Shown here: piece by piece, positions 45,942 through 54,630 of the stretch | Layout: each line of letters begins with the position of its first letter | Position numbering within the stretch: the first letter of the stretch is position 1 | Assembly: GCA_041397725.1 (NCBI GenBank) | Contig: JAWKVZ010000001.1 | Span: forward strand, 1,146,392-1,210,391 | Direction of reading: 5' to 3' | Origin: JAGRKR01 sp041397725 | GTDB lineage: Bacteria > Pseudomonadota > Alphaproteobacteria > Rhizobiales > Hyphomicrobiaceae | Length of the DNA: 64,000 nucleotides | The notes under the pieces: generated by a model | The model's input: only the letters and a program-made list of their open reading frames with translations | Databases searched by the model: none | What the model was told of the DNA's origin: nothing | Position numbers and translations under genes: made by a program

Positions 45942-46961
45942 TCAAATCTGCTGCCGGGCGCGCGCCAACGCAGTGCGCAGCGCGGCTTCGTCCGGCATTT
46001 CCACGGTGCCGATCAGCACGAGGGCGAGATGTGGCGGCGCAGAGCCCGCGGGCAGGGCCTTGAGCGTCCAGCTCCGTCCGACACGCTGAAGAACGAACGG
46101 CGTCGCCTCTCCGGCGAGCTGCACGAAGCCCTTGGCCCGCAGCACGCTGTCCGGTAGCGCCTCCATGAAGGCGGAGAGGGCGTGGCGGTCGAGCGTCGGC
46201 AGATCGTCGATGAGCGCGCGCCGAAAACCGCTCTCGTGGAGGTCGTCATGCGCATGGTCACCCGCGACGTGACGATCTGCGCCGTGCCCGTGCCCATGCC
46301 CGACAACGTGTCCGGGCTGGCTCGCGGATGGCATGGTCGTGCGCGCGCCGAGCAGAACGCGCACGGGCACGTCGGCGTGCCGGGCGCGCAGGCGCGGCGC
46401 CCGAGGGGCCGCCCCGGCGAGCCACCCGTCGAGGGCGTCGAGGGCTGCGACGTCGGAGCGGTCGGTCTTGTTGACGACGAGGAGATCGGCGGCCGCAAGC
46501 TGGCGCAACACGGTCTCGCCGACGTGTCGATCGTCGGCCAGCCGGCGCACGTCGGCGGCATCCACAAGCACGACGATGCCGTCACGCAGGAGATCCGGAT
46601 CGATCACGGCGATGTCGGCAATGCGGCGCGGGTCGGCGACGCCGCTCGCCTCGATCAGGATGTGCTCGGGGGGCGTCGGGCGGGCCATCAGATCGATCAG
46701 GGCGTCGACCAGGCTGTCGCCGATCGAGCAGCATACGCAGCCGTTGGCGAGCGCGATCGTCTCGCCGGAATGGGAGGCGACGAGGTCGGCGTCGATATTG
46801 AGGTCGCCGAAGTCGTTGACCAGCACGGCGTAGCGCACCCCGTCCGGCTCCCTCAGTATGCGGTTGAGCAGTGTGGTCTTGCCGGCGCCGAGAAAGCCGC
46901 TGATCACGGTCAGCGGCACCGGCGCGCGGAGCGCGTCCTCGGCGGCCGGCGTGGTGCTCAT
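45942..46961 (-). CDS. COG0523/CobW-family GTPase (putative metallochaperone)
   Basis: The 339-residue GTPase has Walker A GFLGAGKTT (22-30), the metal-binding motif GCVCC (74-78), EASGVADP, and NKTD for guanine. A His-rich loop follows (GHGHGHGADRHVAGDHAH, about 219-236), then the CobW C-terminal domain. Such proteins insert Zn, Co or Ni into partners. Its start overlaps the stop of an amidohydrolase by four bases, so that enzyme may be the client. Confidence 0.85.
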   Translation of the reverse strand: MSTTPAAEDALRAPVPLTVISGFLGAGKTTLLNRILREPDGVRYAVLVNDFGDLNIDADLVASHSGETIALANGCVCCSIGDSLVDALIDLMARPTPPEHILIEASGVADPRRIADIAVIDPDLLRDGIVVLVDAADVRRLADDRHVGETVLRQLAAADLLVVNKTDRSDVAALDALDGWLAGAAPRAPRLRARHADVPVRVLLGARTTMPSASQPGHVVGHGHGHGADRHVAGDHAHDDLHESGFRRALIDDLPTLDRHALSAFMEALPDSVLRAKGFVQLAGEATPFVLQRVGRSWTLKALPAGSAPPHLALVLIGTVEMPDEAALRTALARARQQI

Positions 46962-48610
46962 CGGGCGACCCTGGGGGCCTCGAAATCACGCCCGCCGACG
47001 ATGGTGCCCCAGACCCGGACGTCCTTCAGGCGCTCGACCCCAATCTCGTAGGGATCATCCTCAAGCACGGCGAGATCGGCGAGCTTGCCCACGGCGATGG
47101 AGCCGACGATGTGGTCCATTTTGAGCGTGTAGGCCGGGCCCATGGTGATCGCATGCAGGGCGGCCTCGAGTGGAATGCACTCGGCCTCCCCGAGCACACG
47201 CTCGGCGCGGGTCCTCCGGTTGACGGCGCACCATGCGGTGAACAGGGGGCCGAGCGGCGTCACCGGCGCATCGCTGTGGATCGCCAGCGCGACACCGTGG
47301 CGAAGCGCGGTCGCGGCGGCATCGATGCGTGCGGCGCGGTCGGGTCCCATCGTGATCGCGAGATGCTGCTCGCCCCAATAGAACAGGTGGTTGGAGAATA
47401 GGTTCACCGCCACGCCGAGCGCCGCCATGCGCTTGAACTGCGCCTCGTCCGCCATCTGGCAGTGCTGCAGGGTATAGCGATGGTCAGGGCGTGGCAGCCG
47501 CGTGAGCGCGCGCTCGATGAGATCCAGCAGCAGCTCGGAGGCCTCGTCGCCGTTGACGTGGGCATGAATGTGCAGGCCAGCGTCGTGGTAGGCGTCGACG
47601 ACCTTGGCCAGCACCTCCGGCGGCTGGTTCCACACGCCGTTCGGCGCGCCGTTGTAGTAGCCGGGCCAGCGCAGGCGCGCGCTGAAGCCCTGGATCGAGC
47701 CGTCGGTCATGATCTTGACGAGGCCGAACTTGAGCTTGGGGTTGTTGTGCTGCACCAGTGCCTTGACCTTGGCCACGCCCTCTTCGGTCGAGGCGGTCAT
47801 GGCTGCAAAGGCCGGCACGACGCGCAGCGGATAGTCGTCCTCGACGGTGACCTTGCGATAGGTCGCCACCGTGGCATCGTCGAGCGCCATGTGGAGGTCG
47901 GTCGCGGTGGTGATACCGGCGATGCAGGCCGCATGGGCGAAGCGATACATCGACTCCCGGCTGACCGCGACGCGGTAGGGATTGCCGAGCGTGCGGTAGA
48001 CCATGTAGGTCGCGGCTGCCTCCGCGAGCTCGCCTGTGGGCTGGCCGTCCTCGCCCATCAGGACGCCATGGATATTGGTCGCGGCGCTGATGCCGACCCG
48101 CGCCAGCGCCACACTGTTGATGTTCAGCAGGTGACAGCTCTGGTGCATGACGATGACCGGCCGACGCTTGGACACCCGGTCGAGGTCGCTGGCGATCATG
48201 CGGCGCCCCTCGAAGAAGATGGGATCGAGCCCCCAGGCGAAGAGCGGCGTATCCGGGTCGGTCATGCTCGCTTCCGCCTCGATCAGGCGCTCGACGACGG
48301 CGTCGATGCTCTTCAGGCCCGGCCAGCGGCGCCCGTCCGGGCCGATGCGGTCGTCGAACCCCACATAGGGTGTCGTCCAGACCGAGCCCTCGAAGGTGTG
48401 GCTGTGTCCCTCGACGAAGCCGGGCATCAGCACCTTGTCGGCGAAGCGCTCGTCGAGCTCGTAAGAACCCCAGCCCGTCAGGTCCGCCAGGTCGCCGACG
48501 CCGAGGATGCGGCCGTCACGGATGGCGACATGCGTGGCGGTGGGCCGGTTGTGGTCCATCGTGATGATGCGGCGCGCGCGCAGGATGCGAATTGGCGCTG
48601 GTCGTGTCAT
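46958..48610 (-). CDS. Amidohydrolase-3 family metal-dependent hydrolase
   Basis: The 550-residue protein has the composite amidohydrolase layout: an N-terminal beta-sandwich (ILRARRIITMD), the metal motif EGHSHTFEG, a TIM-barrel with HIHAHVNGD and YTLQHCQMAD, a late aspartate IHSDAPV, and the C-terminal sandwich GSIAVGKLADLAVL. It resembles YtcJ/N-substituted-formamide deformylase proteins; the substrate is unknown. GGGGAG precedes the ATG at 48610. The ATGA overlap with the following GTPase gene indicates coupled translation. Confidence 0.8.
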   Translation of the reverse strand: MTRPAPIRILRARRIITMDHNRPTATHVAIRDGRILGVGDLADLTGWGSYELDERFADKVLMPGFVEGHSHTFEGSVWTTPYVGFDDRIGPDGRRWPGLKSIDAVVERLIEAEASMTDPDTPLFAWGLDPIFFEGRRMIASDLDRVSKRRPVIVMHQSCHLLNINSVALARVGISAATNIHGVLMGEDGQPTGELAEAAATYMVYRTLGNPYRVAVSRESMYRFAHAACIAGITTATDLHMALDDATVATYRKVTVEDDYPLRVVPAFAAMTASTEEGVAKVKALVQHNNPKLKFGLVKIMTDGSIQGFSARLRWPGYYNGAPNGVWNQPPEVLAKVVDAYHDAGLHIHAHVNGDEASELLLDLIERALTRLPRPDHRYTLQHCQMADEAQFKRMAALGVAVNLFSNHLFYWGEQHLAITMGPDRAARIDAAATALRHGVALAIHSDAPVTPLGPLFTAWCAVNRRTRAERVLGEAECIPLEAALHAITMGPAYTLKMDHIVGSIAVGKLADLAVLEDDPYEIGVERLKDVRVWGTIVGGRDFEAPRVAR

Positions 48611-48785
48611 GGCTGCTCCCCAAGCGAAATGTGCCGGCCGAGGCCACCGGGCGCGCGCCGGCCGAGGCACGCCACGGATGCTGCCCGGCCTCCGTCTGGC
48701 AAGGATCATATCTCGGCGGCCGGCCTGTTGGCATCAGTCTTGGCGCCGGCGCCGTGACGCAGCGCCGCGCGCGGACCGCGGGTTG

Positions 48786-49862
48786 TCAGACGTTCGAGCC
48801 GTGGATGGCCTCGATGACGGCGGCGGTGACGTCGGCGGTTCTGGCCGTGCCGCCGAGATCGGGCGTGTGGGTGCGCGGGTCAGCCGTCACGCGCTCGATG
48901 GCCCGCATGAGCCGGCCGGCAGCAGCCGGCTCGCCCAGGTGCTCGAGCAGCATCACAGACGACCAGAACGTGCCGATGGGGTTGGCGATGCCCTTGCCCA
49001 TGATGTCGAACGCGGAGCCGTGGATCGGCTCGAACATCGACGGGTAGACGCGCTCGGGGTTGAGGTTGGCCGTCGGCGCGATGCCGAGCGAGCCAGCCAG
49101 CGCCGCCGCCAGGTCCGACAGGATGTCGGCATGGAGGTTGCTGGCCACGATGGTGTCGATCGACTGCGGCTTCATCACCATGCGCATGGTCATGGCGTCG
49201 ACCAGCATCTTGTCCCACGTCACATCGGGAAACTCGGCGGCGATCTCGGCGGCGATCTCGTCCCACATGACCATGGCGTGGCGCTGGGCGTTCGACTTGG
49301 TGACGACAGTCAGCAACTTGCGCGGACGGCTGCGGGCAAGGCCGAAGGCGAAACGCATGATGCGCTCGACGCCGGCCCGCGTGAACATGGCGACGTCGGT
49401 GGCCGCCTCCAGCGGCGAGCCCTGGTGGACGCGACCGCCGACGCCGGCATATTCCCCCTCCGAGTTCTCGCGCACGATGACCCAGTCGAGTTCGCGATCG
49501 CGCACGTGGCGCAGCGGCGAGGTGATGCCGGGCAGCACGCGCGTGGGGCGCACATTGGCGTACTGGTCGAAGGGCTGGCAGATCGCGAGGCGCAGGCCCC
49601 AGAGCGTGATGTGGTCGGGAATGTCAGGATGGCCGGCGGAGCCGAACAGAATGGCGTCGTGATGGCGGATGAGGTCGCGGCCGTTCTCCGGCATCATGCG
49701 GCCGTGCGTCTTGTAGTACTCGCCGCCCCAGTCGAAGTGGTCGACGCTGAAGACGAAGCTGCCTTCGCGGCTGGCCAGAGCCTGCAGCACCTCGAGGCCG
49801 GCCGAGATTACCTCGGTGCCGATGCCGTCGCCGGGAATCGCGGCGATCTTGTAGCTCTTCAT
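48786..49862 (-). CDS. Tartrate dehydrogenase / decarboxylating malate dehydrogenase family
   Basis: The 358-residue enzyme belongs to the isocitrate/isopropylmalate dehydrogenase family. It has IAAIPGDGIGTEV, the tartrate-type segment HITLWGLRLAICQPFDQYANVRP, WVIVRENSEGEYAGVGGRVH, DAMTMRMV and FEPIHGSAFDIMGKGIANP. It probably oxidises D-malate or tartrate with NAD. AAAGGAG lies nine bases before the ATG at 49862. It is divergent from the lipid operon, with no functional link evident. Confidence 0.85.
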   Translation of the reverse strand: MKSYKIAAIPGDGIGTEVISAGLEVLQALASREGSFVFSVDHFDWGGEYYKTHGRMMPENGRDLIRHHDAILFGSAGHPDIPDHITLWGLRLAICQPFDQYANVRPTRVLPGITSPLRHVRDRELDWVIVRENSEGEYAGVGGRVHQGSPLEAATDVAMFTRAGVERIMRFAFGLARSRPRKLLTVVTKSNAQRHAMVMWDEIAAEIAAEFPDVTWDKMLVDAMTMRMVMKPQSIDTIVASNLHADILSDLAAALAGSLGIAPTANLNPERVYPSMFEPIHGSAFDIMGKGIANPIGTFWSSVMLLEHLGEPAAAGRLMRAIERVTADPRTHTPDLGGTARTADVTAAVIEAIHGSNV

Positions 49863-49960
49863 CGATCCACTCCTTTGCCCTCGGTGCCCTTGCAGCAGAA
49901 CCATTAGGGCTCCAGCGTCCCGGAGGGAAGCGCCTCGCTCCATCCACCGGCCTGACGGCG

Positions 49961-49978
49961 TTGTCACAAGGCTGCAAC
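49961..49978 (+). promoter_or_regulatory. Weak Pho-box-like sequence upstream of the lipid-remodelling operon
   Basis: TTGTCAC (49961-49967) and CTGCAAC (49972-49978) are spaced 11 bases start to start, as in PhoB boxes built from CTGTCAT-like heptamers. Matches are partial (about 5 and 4 of 7). It lies 52 bp before the first gene of an operon whose relatives are PhoB-controlled. Confidence 0.35.
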
Positions 49979-50029
49979 GAGAGTCTGTTTCTTGCCCGGG
50001 CAATGGCTTGATCAGGGCGGAGAGACCTC

Positions 50030-50839
50030 GTGAATGATCACCTGAGCGACTCCCGGCGATACCGCTCCGTCTTTATCTCCGACGTCCACCTGGGGACGCG
50101 CGCGGCCCAGACCCACGCCCTCCTGGATTTCCTCAAGAACGTCGAGGCCGAGACCTACTACCTCGTGGGCGATATCGTCGACTTCTGGAAGGTGCGGCGC
50201 GGCCCGGCCTGGTCGCAGTCCCACAATGACGTGCTGCAGAAGCTGTTGCGCAAGGCCCGCAAGGGCGCGCGCGTGGTCTTCGTGCCCGGCAACCACGACG
50301 AGGCGCTCCGCGATTTCAGCGGGCAGTCGTTCGGCGCCATCGAGATCGCCCGCGATGCCATCCACGTCACGCCGAGCGGCAAGCGCTACCTCGTCATGCA
50401 CGGCGACGAATTCGACGTGGTGGTGCGCTACGCCAAGTGGCTCGCCTTTCTCGGCGACCGCTCCTACGAGCTGGCGCTGTGGTCCAACTTGCCGCTGAAC
50501 TGGGTGCGACGGCACCTCGGGCTCGGCTACTGGTCGCTCTCGGCGTATCTCAAGAACCGCATCAAGACCGCGGTGAATTTCATCGGCGAGTTCGAGCAGG
50601 CTCTGGCGGAGGTTGCCAGGCGCCGCGGCGCCGATGGGGTGATCTGCGGGCATATCCACCACGCCGCCGATCGCATGATCGACGGGGTCCATTATCTCAA
50701 CTGCGGCGACTGGGTGGAAAGCTGCACCGCGATTCTTGAATCGCAGAGCGGGCACATGCGCATCGTGCATTGGCCGCCCGCCAGCCGGGGCCTCGGCCGC
50801 ACCAGTGAAGCCCCGCACGGCATCAAGGCGGCGGTCTAG
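50030..50839 (+). CDS. plcP: PlcP-type metallophosphoesterase (phospholipase C of lipid remodelling)
   Basis: The 269-residue calcineurin-like phosphoesterase has metal motifs DVH (18-20), GDIVDFW, GNHDE, HGDEFD and GHIHH. Databases often name such proteins UDP-2,3-diacylglucosamine diphosphatase (LpxH-like). The context, one base before agt and in operon with btaAB, points instead to PlcP, which cuts phosphatidylcholine and other phospholipids to diacylglycerol in phosphate-starved rhizobia and marine bacteria. The GTG start at 50030 follows GGAGAG. Confidence 0.8.
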   Translation: MNDHLSDSRRYRSVFISDVHLGTRAAQTHALLDFLKNVEAETYYLVGDIVDFWKVRRGPAWSQSHNDVLQKLLRKARKGARVVFVPGNHDEALRDFSGQSFGAIEIARDAIHVTPSGKRYLVMHGDEFDVVVRYAKWLAFLGDRSYELALWSNLPLNWVRRHLGLGYWSLSAYLKNRIKTAVNFIGEFEQALAEVARRRGADGVICGHIHHAADRMIDGVHYLNCGDWVESCTAILESQSGHMRIVHWPPASRGLGRTSEAPHGIKAAV

Positions 50840-50840
50840 C

Positions 50841-51920
50841 ATGCGGGTTCTCATCGCCACCGATGCCTGGCACCCGCAGGTCAACGGCGTCGTCGAGACC
50901 CTTTCGCACCTGGGCAACGAGCTCCGCCGCCTCGGCGTCGAGGTGGCCTTCCTGACGCCCAAGCCGTTCCGCCAGATCGGTTGCCCGGGCTACCCCGAGA
51001 TCCGGCTGGCTCTGACGCGGTCGCGCGCGGTGGCTCAATGGATCGAGGCGGCGCGTCCCGACTGGGTTCACATTGCTACGGAAGGGCCCGTCGGCTGGGC
51101 CGTGCGGCGCTGGTGCCTGGCGCATGGTCGTCCCTTCACCACCAGCTATCACACGAAATTTCCCGAGTATGCGGCCAAGCTCTTGGGCCTGCCGACATCG
51201 TGGGTCTATGCGCTGGAACGGCGGTTCCATCGTGCCAGCGCCGGCATCCTCGTCGCCACGCCGTCGCTCGAAAGCGAGCTGCGCGGCCGCGGCTTCCGGC
51301 GGCTGATGCGATGGACGCGCGGCGTCGACACGGAGCTCTTCAAGCCACGCGCCGACCGCCTGTTCGGTGACGGACCGGTCTTCCTCTACGTCGGTCGCAT
51401 CTCGCGCGAGAAGAACATCACGGCCTTCCTCAATGCGGACTTGCCGGGGTGCAAGGTCGTCGTCGGCACGGGGCCGTACCTCGCGACCTTGCGACGGCAG
51501 TATCCCGATGTCGTCTTCACAGGCCTCAAGCGCGGCGAGGAGCTGGCCCGTCACTATGCCTCGGCCGACGTCTTCGTGTTCCCCAGTCGCACCGACACCT
51601 TCGGTCTCGTCCTGCTCGAGGCGCTGGCCTCCGGCGTTCCCGTGGCGGCCTACCCCGCCACCGGACCGCGCGACATCATCGAGCATGGCGTCAGCGGCAT
51701 TCTCGACGACGACCTCGCGAGCGCGGCGCGCCAGGCCCTCGCGCTCGGTTCCCGACAGGCCCGCCTCAAGGCGTCGTCGTTCTCCTGGGCCCGCTCGGCC
51801 CACCAGTTCCTGGACAATATCCGCGTGGCCGAAGCGGCCTGGAGGGATGCGAAGTCCTGCCTGGAGCGCGCTGCGCGCAACCAGACCCGGCCAACCAGAA
51901 GTGAAGGACAGGCAACATGA
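50841..51920 (+). CDS. agt: Diacylglycerol glycosyltransferase (Agt-like, GT4)
   Basis: The 359-residue family-4 glycosyltransferase begins IATDAWHPQVNGVVETL, typical of lipid-glycosylating enzymes such as Agrobacterium Agt and SqdX relatives. It has YVGRISREKNI and the nucleotide-sugar loop PSRTDTFGLVLLEALASGVP. It should attach glucose or glucuronate to diacylglycerol. It starts one base after the plcP stop and overlaps btaA by four bases. Sugar specificity is not readable from sequence. Confidence 0.82.
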   Translation: MRVLIATDAWHPQVNGVVETLSHLGNELRRLGVEVAFLTPKPFRQIGCPGYPEIRLALTRSRAVAQWIEAARPDWVHIATEGPVGWAVRRWCLAHGRPFTTSYHTKFPEYAAKLLGLPTSWVYALERRFHRASAGILVATPSLESELRGRGFRRLMRWTRGVDTELFKPRADRLFGDGPVFLYVGRISREKNITAFLNADLPGCKVVVGTGPYLATLRRQYPDVVFTGLKRGEELARHYASADVFVFPSRTDTFGLVLLEALASGVPVAAYPATGPRDIIEHGVSGILDDDLASAARQALALGSRQARLKASSFSWARSAHQFLDNIRVAEAAWRDAKSCLERAARNQTRPTRSEGQAT

Positions 51921-53170
51921 CGTCTGCACAGGCAAGCGAGGAAATCGACATCTCCCGGCGGCGCAGCCAGAGGCTGGTCGGTGCTGCGGTGCACCAGCAC
52001 AAGGCGCTGACGCGGGCCGGACTGAGCGAGCGCGCCTTCACCTTCGCCTTTTCCGGTCTCGTCTATCCCCAGATCTGGGAGGACCCGGTCGTCGACATGG
52101 AGGCGATGGAGCTGGCGGACGGTCAGCACGTCGTGGCCATCGCCTCGGGCGGGTGCAACGTCCTGTCGTATCTCACGGCAGCAGCGGTGCGCATCACCGC
52201 GGTGGATCTCAATACCGCGCATATCGCGCTCAATCGCCTGAAGCATGCGAGCCTGCGCCATCTCGACAGCTACGAGGCGTTTCATCGCTTCTTCGCCGAC
52301 GCCGCCGCTGCCGACAACGTCCGTCTCTTCGACGAGCAGCTCGCACCCCATCTCGATGCCGAGACGCGGCGCTACTGGACCGCGCGCGACTGGCGTGGGC
52401 GGCGGCGCATCACGGCGTTCGCCCGCGGCTTCTATCGGACCGGTCTCCTCGGCCGCTTCATCGCCACGGGGCACGGTCTGGCGCGCGCGCTCGGCGGCAA
52501 TCCAGCGCGGATCGTGACGGCGCGCTCGCTGGAGGAGCAGCGTCAGATCTTCGAGCGCGAGATCAGGCCGCTCTTCGGGAAGCGTCTGGTGCGGCGCCTG
52601 CTCGACCGGCCAGCGACCCTGTTCGGGCTCGGCATCCCGCCGGCACAGTACGACGCCCTGCGCGAGGGGCGGGCAATGCACGAGGTGATCGAGGAACGTC
52701 TCGAGCGCCTGGCGTGCGGGTTCGACCTCGCCGACAACTATTTCGCCTGGCAGGCCTTCAACCGCGCCTACGGGCGGGGTGCCGGCGCGCCACTGCCGCC
52801 CTATCTGCGGCGGGAAGCCTTCGAGACGCTGCGCCAGCGTATCGGCGAGGTGCGCGTGCTCAACGTCTCACTCACGGATTACCTGGCCGGCCTGCCGGCC
52901 CAGAGCGTGGACCGCTTTGTTCTGCTCGACGCGCAGGACTGGATGACGGACGGCGATCTCGCCAGCCTGTGGGGCGAGATCACGCGTACGGCCAAGCCCG
53001 AGGCGCGCGTCGCTTTCCGTACGGCCGGTACGACCACGATTCTGCCGGGGCGCGTGCCGGAGATGATCCTGGGCAAATGGCACTACGAGGCCGGGCGGTC
53101 GGCCGAGTTGGGCGCGCGCGATCGTTCGGCCATCTATGGCGGTTTCCACCTCTACATCAAGGCGGCGTGA
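51917..53170 (+). CDS. btaA: BtaA: S-adenosylmethionine:diacylglycerol 3-amino-3-carboxypropyltransferase
   Basis: The 417-residue DUF3419 protein makes diacylglycerylhomoserine, the first step to the betaine lipid DGTS. FTFAFSGLVYPQIWEDP near the N-terminus and a SAM-binding VVAIASGGCNVLSYL (near residue 70) are characteristic, as is RFVLLDAQDWM. Family length is about 410. It overlaps agt (ATGA, 51917-51920) and lies one base before btaB. Confidence 0.88.
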   Translation: MTSAQASEEIDISRRRSQRLVGAAVHQHKALTRAGLSERAFTFAFSGLVYPQIWEDPVVDMEAMELADGQHVVAIASGGCNVLSYLTAAAVRITAVDLNTAHIALNRLKHASLRHLDSYEAFHRFFADAAAADNVRLFDEQLAPHLDAETRRYWTARDWRGRRRITAFARGFYRTGLLGRFIATGHGLARALGGNPARIVTARSLEEQRQIFEREIRPLFGKRLVRRLLDRPATLFGLGIPPAQYDALREGRAMHEVIEERLERLACGFDLADNYFAWQAFNRAYGRGAGAPLPPYLRREAFETLRQRIGEVRVLNVSLTDYLAGLPAQSVDRFVLLDAQDWMTDGDLASLWGEITRTAKPEARVAFRTAGTTTILPGRVPEMILGKWHYEAGRSAELGARDRSAIYGGFHLYIKAA

Positions 53171-53171
53171 C

Positions 53172-53834
53172 ATGAACGAGATGCCCCTGCTCACCGATGA
53201 AGCGCGCATGGACCGGCACTACCGCTATCAGCGCTTCATCTATGACCACACGCGCACTCACTACCTGATCGGGCGACGGCACCTGATCCGCGACCTGGCG
53301 CCGGCGCCTGGCCAGCACGTGCTCGAGATCGGTTGCGGCACGGCCTGGAACCTCGCCAAGGCCGCACGGCTCTATCCGGAGGCCGCGTTCTTCGGCCTCG
53401 ACGTCTCCAACGCCATGCTGGAGACGGCGCGCGCCTCGCTGGCGCGCAAGGGCCTCTCCCGGCGGGTGGTGTTGCGTCAGGGCGATGCGACGACGTTCGA
53501 CGCCCAGAGCCTTTTTGCACGCGCGAACTTCGAGCGCGTCTTCTTCTCCTATGCGCTGTCGATGATCCCGCGCTGGGATCGTGCGCTCGATCACGCCGCT
53601 CGCCTGATCGCGCCCGGAGGCTCCCTGCACATCGTCGATTTCGGGCAGTGCGACCGGCTGCCGGCGTCGTTCCGGCGCGCGCTCTTCGCCTTTCTCGCGC
53701 ACTACACGGTGGCTCCGCGTGCCGATCTCGAGGAGCGGGTGCGCAGCGTCGCGGCGACGTACGGTCTCGAAGCCCGCGTCCAGCGGCTGCATCGCGGCTA
53801 TACCGACTATGCCGTGCTGCGGCGGCCCGTGTAG
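53172..53834 (+). CDS. btaB: BtaB: diacylglycerylhomoserine N-methyltransferase
   Basis: The 220-residue class I SAM methyltransferase has motif I HVLEIGCGTAWNLAKAA, FGLDVSNAMLETAR and FFSYALSMIPRW. Together with its place directly after btaA this identifies BtaB, which trimethylates the homoserine headgroup to give DGTS. The ATG at 53172 follows the btaA stop by one base; an upstream in-frame start at 53136 lies inside btaA. It ends 25 bp from a convergent gene. Confidence 0.87.
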   Translation: MNEMPLLTDEARMDRHYRYQRFIYDHTRTHYLIGRRHLIRDLAPAPGQHVLEIGCGTAWNLAKAARLYPEAAFFGLDVSNAMLETARASLARKGLSRRVVLRQGDATTFDAQSLFARANFERVFFSYALSMIPRWDRALDHAARLIAPGGSLHIVDFGQCDRLPASFRRALFAFLAHYTVAPRADLEERVRSVAATYGLEARVQRLHRGYTDYAVLRRPV

Positions 53835-53859
53835 CCAAGCGCGGGCGTCGGCAGCTGCC

Positions 53860-54399
53860 CTACCTGACGAGAACGAAGACGATCGTGAAGATGACCGCGA
53901 AGAGTGAGAGGCCGGCATGGGTGAGAACCAGGGCGCGCCACCCCTGTCCCGCTTTTCCCTCCGGAGGGGGCTTGCGGTGAAGCACCAACTTGTGGTCGGC
54001 GAAGCTGCGGATCCACTCCGCCTGCTCGGCGGGAACGACCATCTTCACATCAGGCGCTTTGCGGAACTCCAACTGGATGGAGTGCGCGTCGAGGTACCAG
54101 GACGTGTCCCAGCCACGGATATTGTCGTAGGGAATGAAGAGTGGCGGATGAAACAAGGAGAAGGGCGCCAGCACCCGGAAGGAGACGCCGGTTTCATGGA
54201 CGCCAATCTTCAAAATGCCCGTCAGGCTCTTGTAGCCGATGAAGCCGAGCAGCACCGCACTTTGAAAGTCGCGTTCTTCGATCGGCCGTTTGCCTTCGCC
54301 CGCATAGTGCATCGCGAGATAGCGCCAGCGGACCGAGTCGCGCCACAGAATGCCGCCGAACAGGAAGACGAAAACGCTCAACCCAAACAATAGCAGCAC
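53860..54399 (-). CDS. Hypothetical membrane protein
   Basis: The 179-residue protein has one N-terminal (about 2-20) and one C-terminal (about 158-178) hydrophobic segment with a soluble middle. The middle contains GVSFRVLAPFSLFHPPLFIPYDNI and LEFRKAPDVKMVVP, possibly a PH-like or single beta domain. Family not recognised. The start is GTG 54399 with AAGAG upstream. It is convergent to btaB. Confidence 0.55.
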   Translation of the reverse strand: MLLLFGLSVFVFLFGGILWRDSVRWRYLAMHYAGEGKRPIEERDFQSAVLLGFIGYKSLTGILKIGVHETGVSFRVLAPFSLFHPPLFIPYDNIRGWDTSWYLDAHSIQLEFRKAPDVKMVVPAEQAEWIRSFADHKLVLHRKPPPEGKAGQGWRALVLTHAGLSLFAVIFTIVFVLVR

Positions 54400-54630
54400 G
54401 GCTGGTCACTCTTGAAGGTGCGCGTGCAGCGGGGCGCCGCTCGACCGCGCCCGGCGATAGGGTATTGCCGCGCCGACGATTGCGCACCGTGCCGCTGGTG
54501 GCTACGTGTCGGCGCGACGGTAGCGGGAATTCTCTAAGATATGGTGATCGTCCAGCACACGTCCGATCGCGCGCGCCCCATCACGGCTGCACGCCGCCCG
54601 GGTCGGCGCTGGTGTTCGGCTGTGGTTTGC

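Noticed and set aside
50030..50839. Naming the metallophosphoesterase LpxH
   Set aside because: The operon with agt and btaAB fits PlcP better, and no lipid A genes are near.
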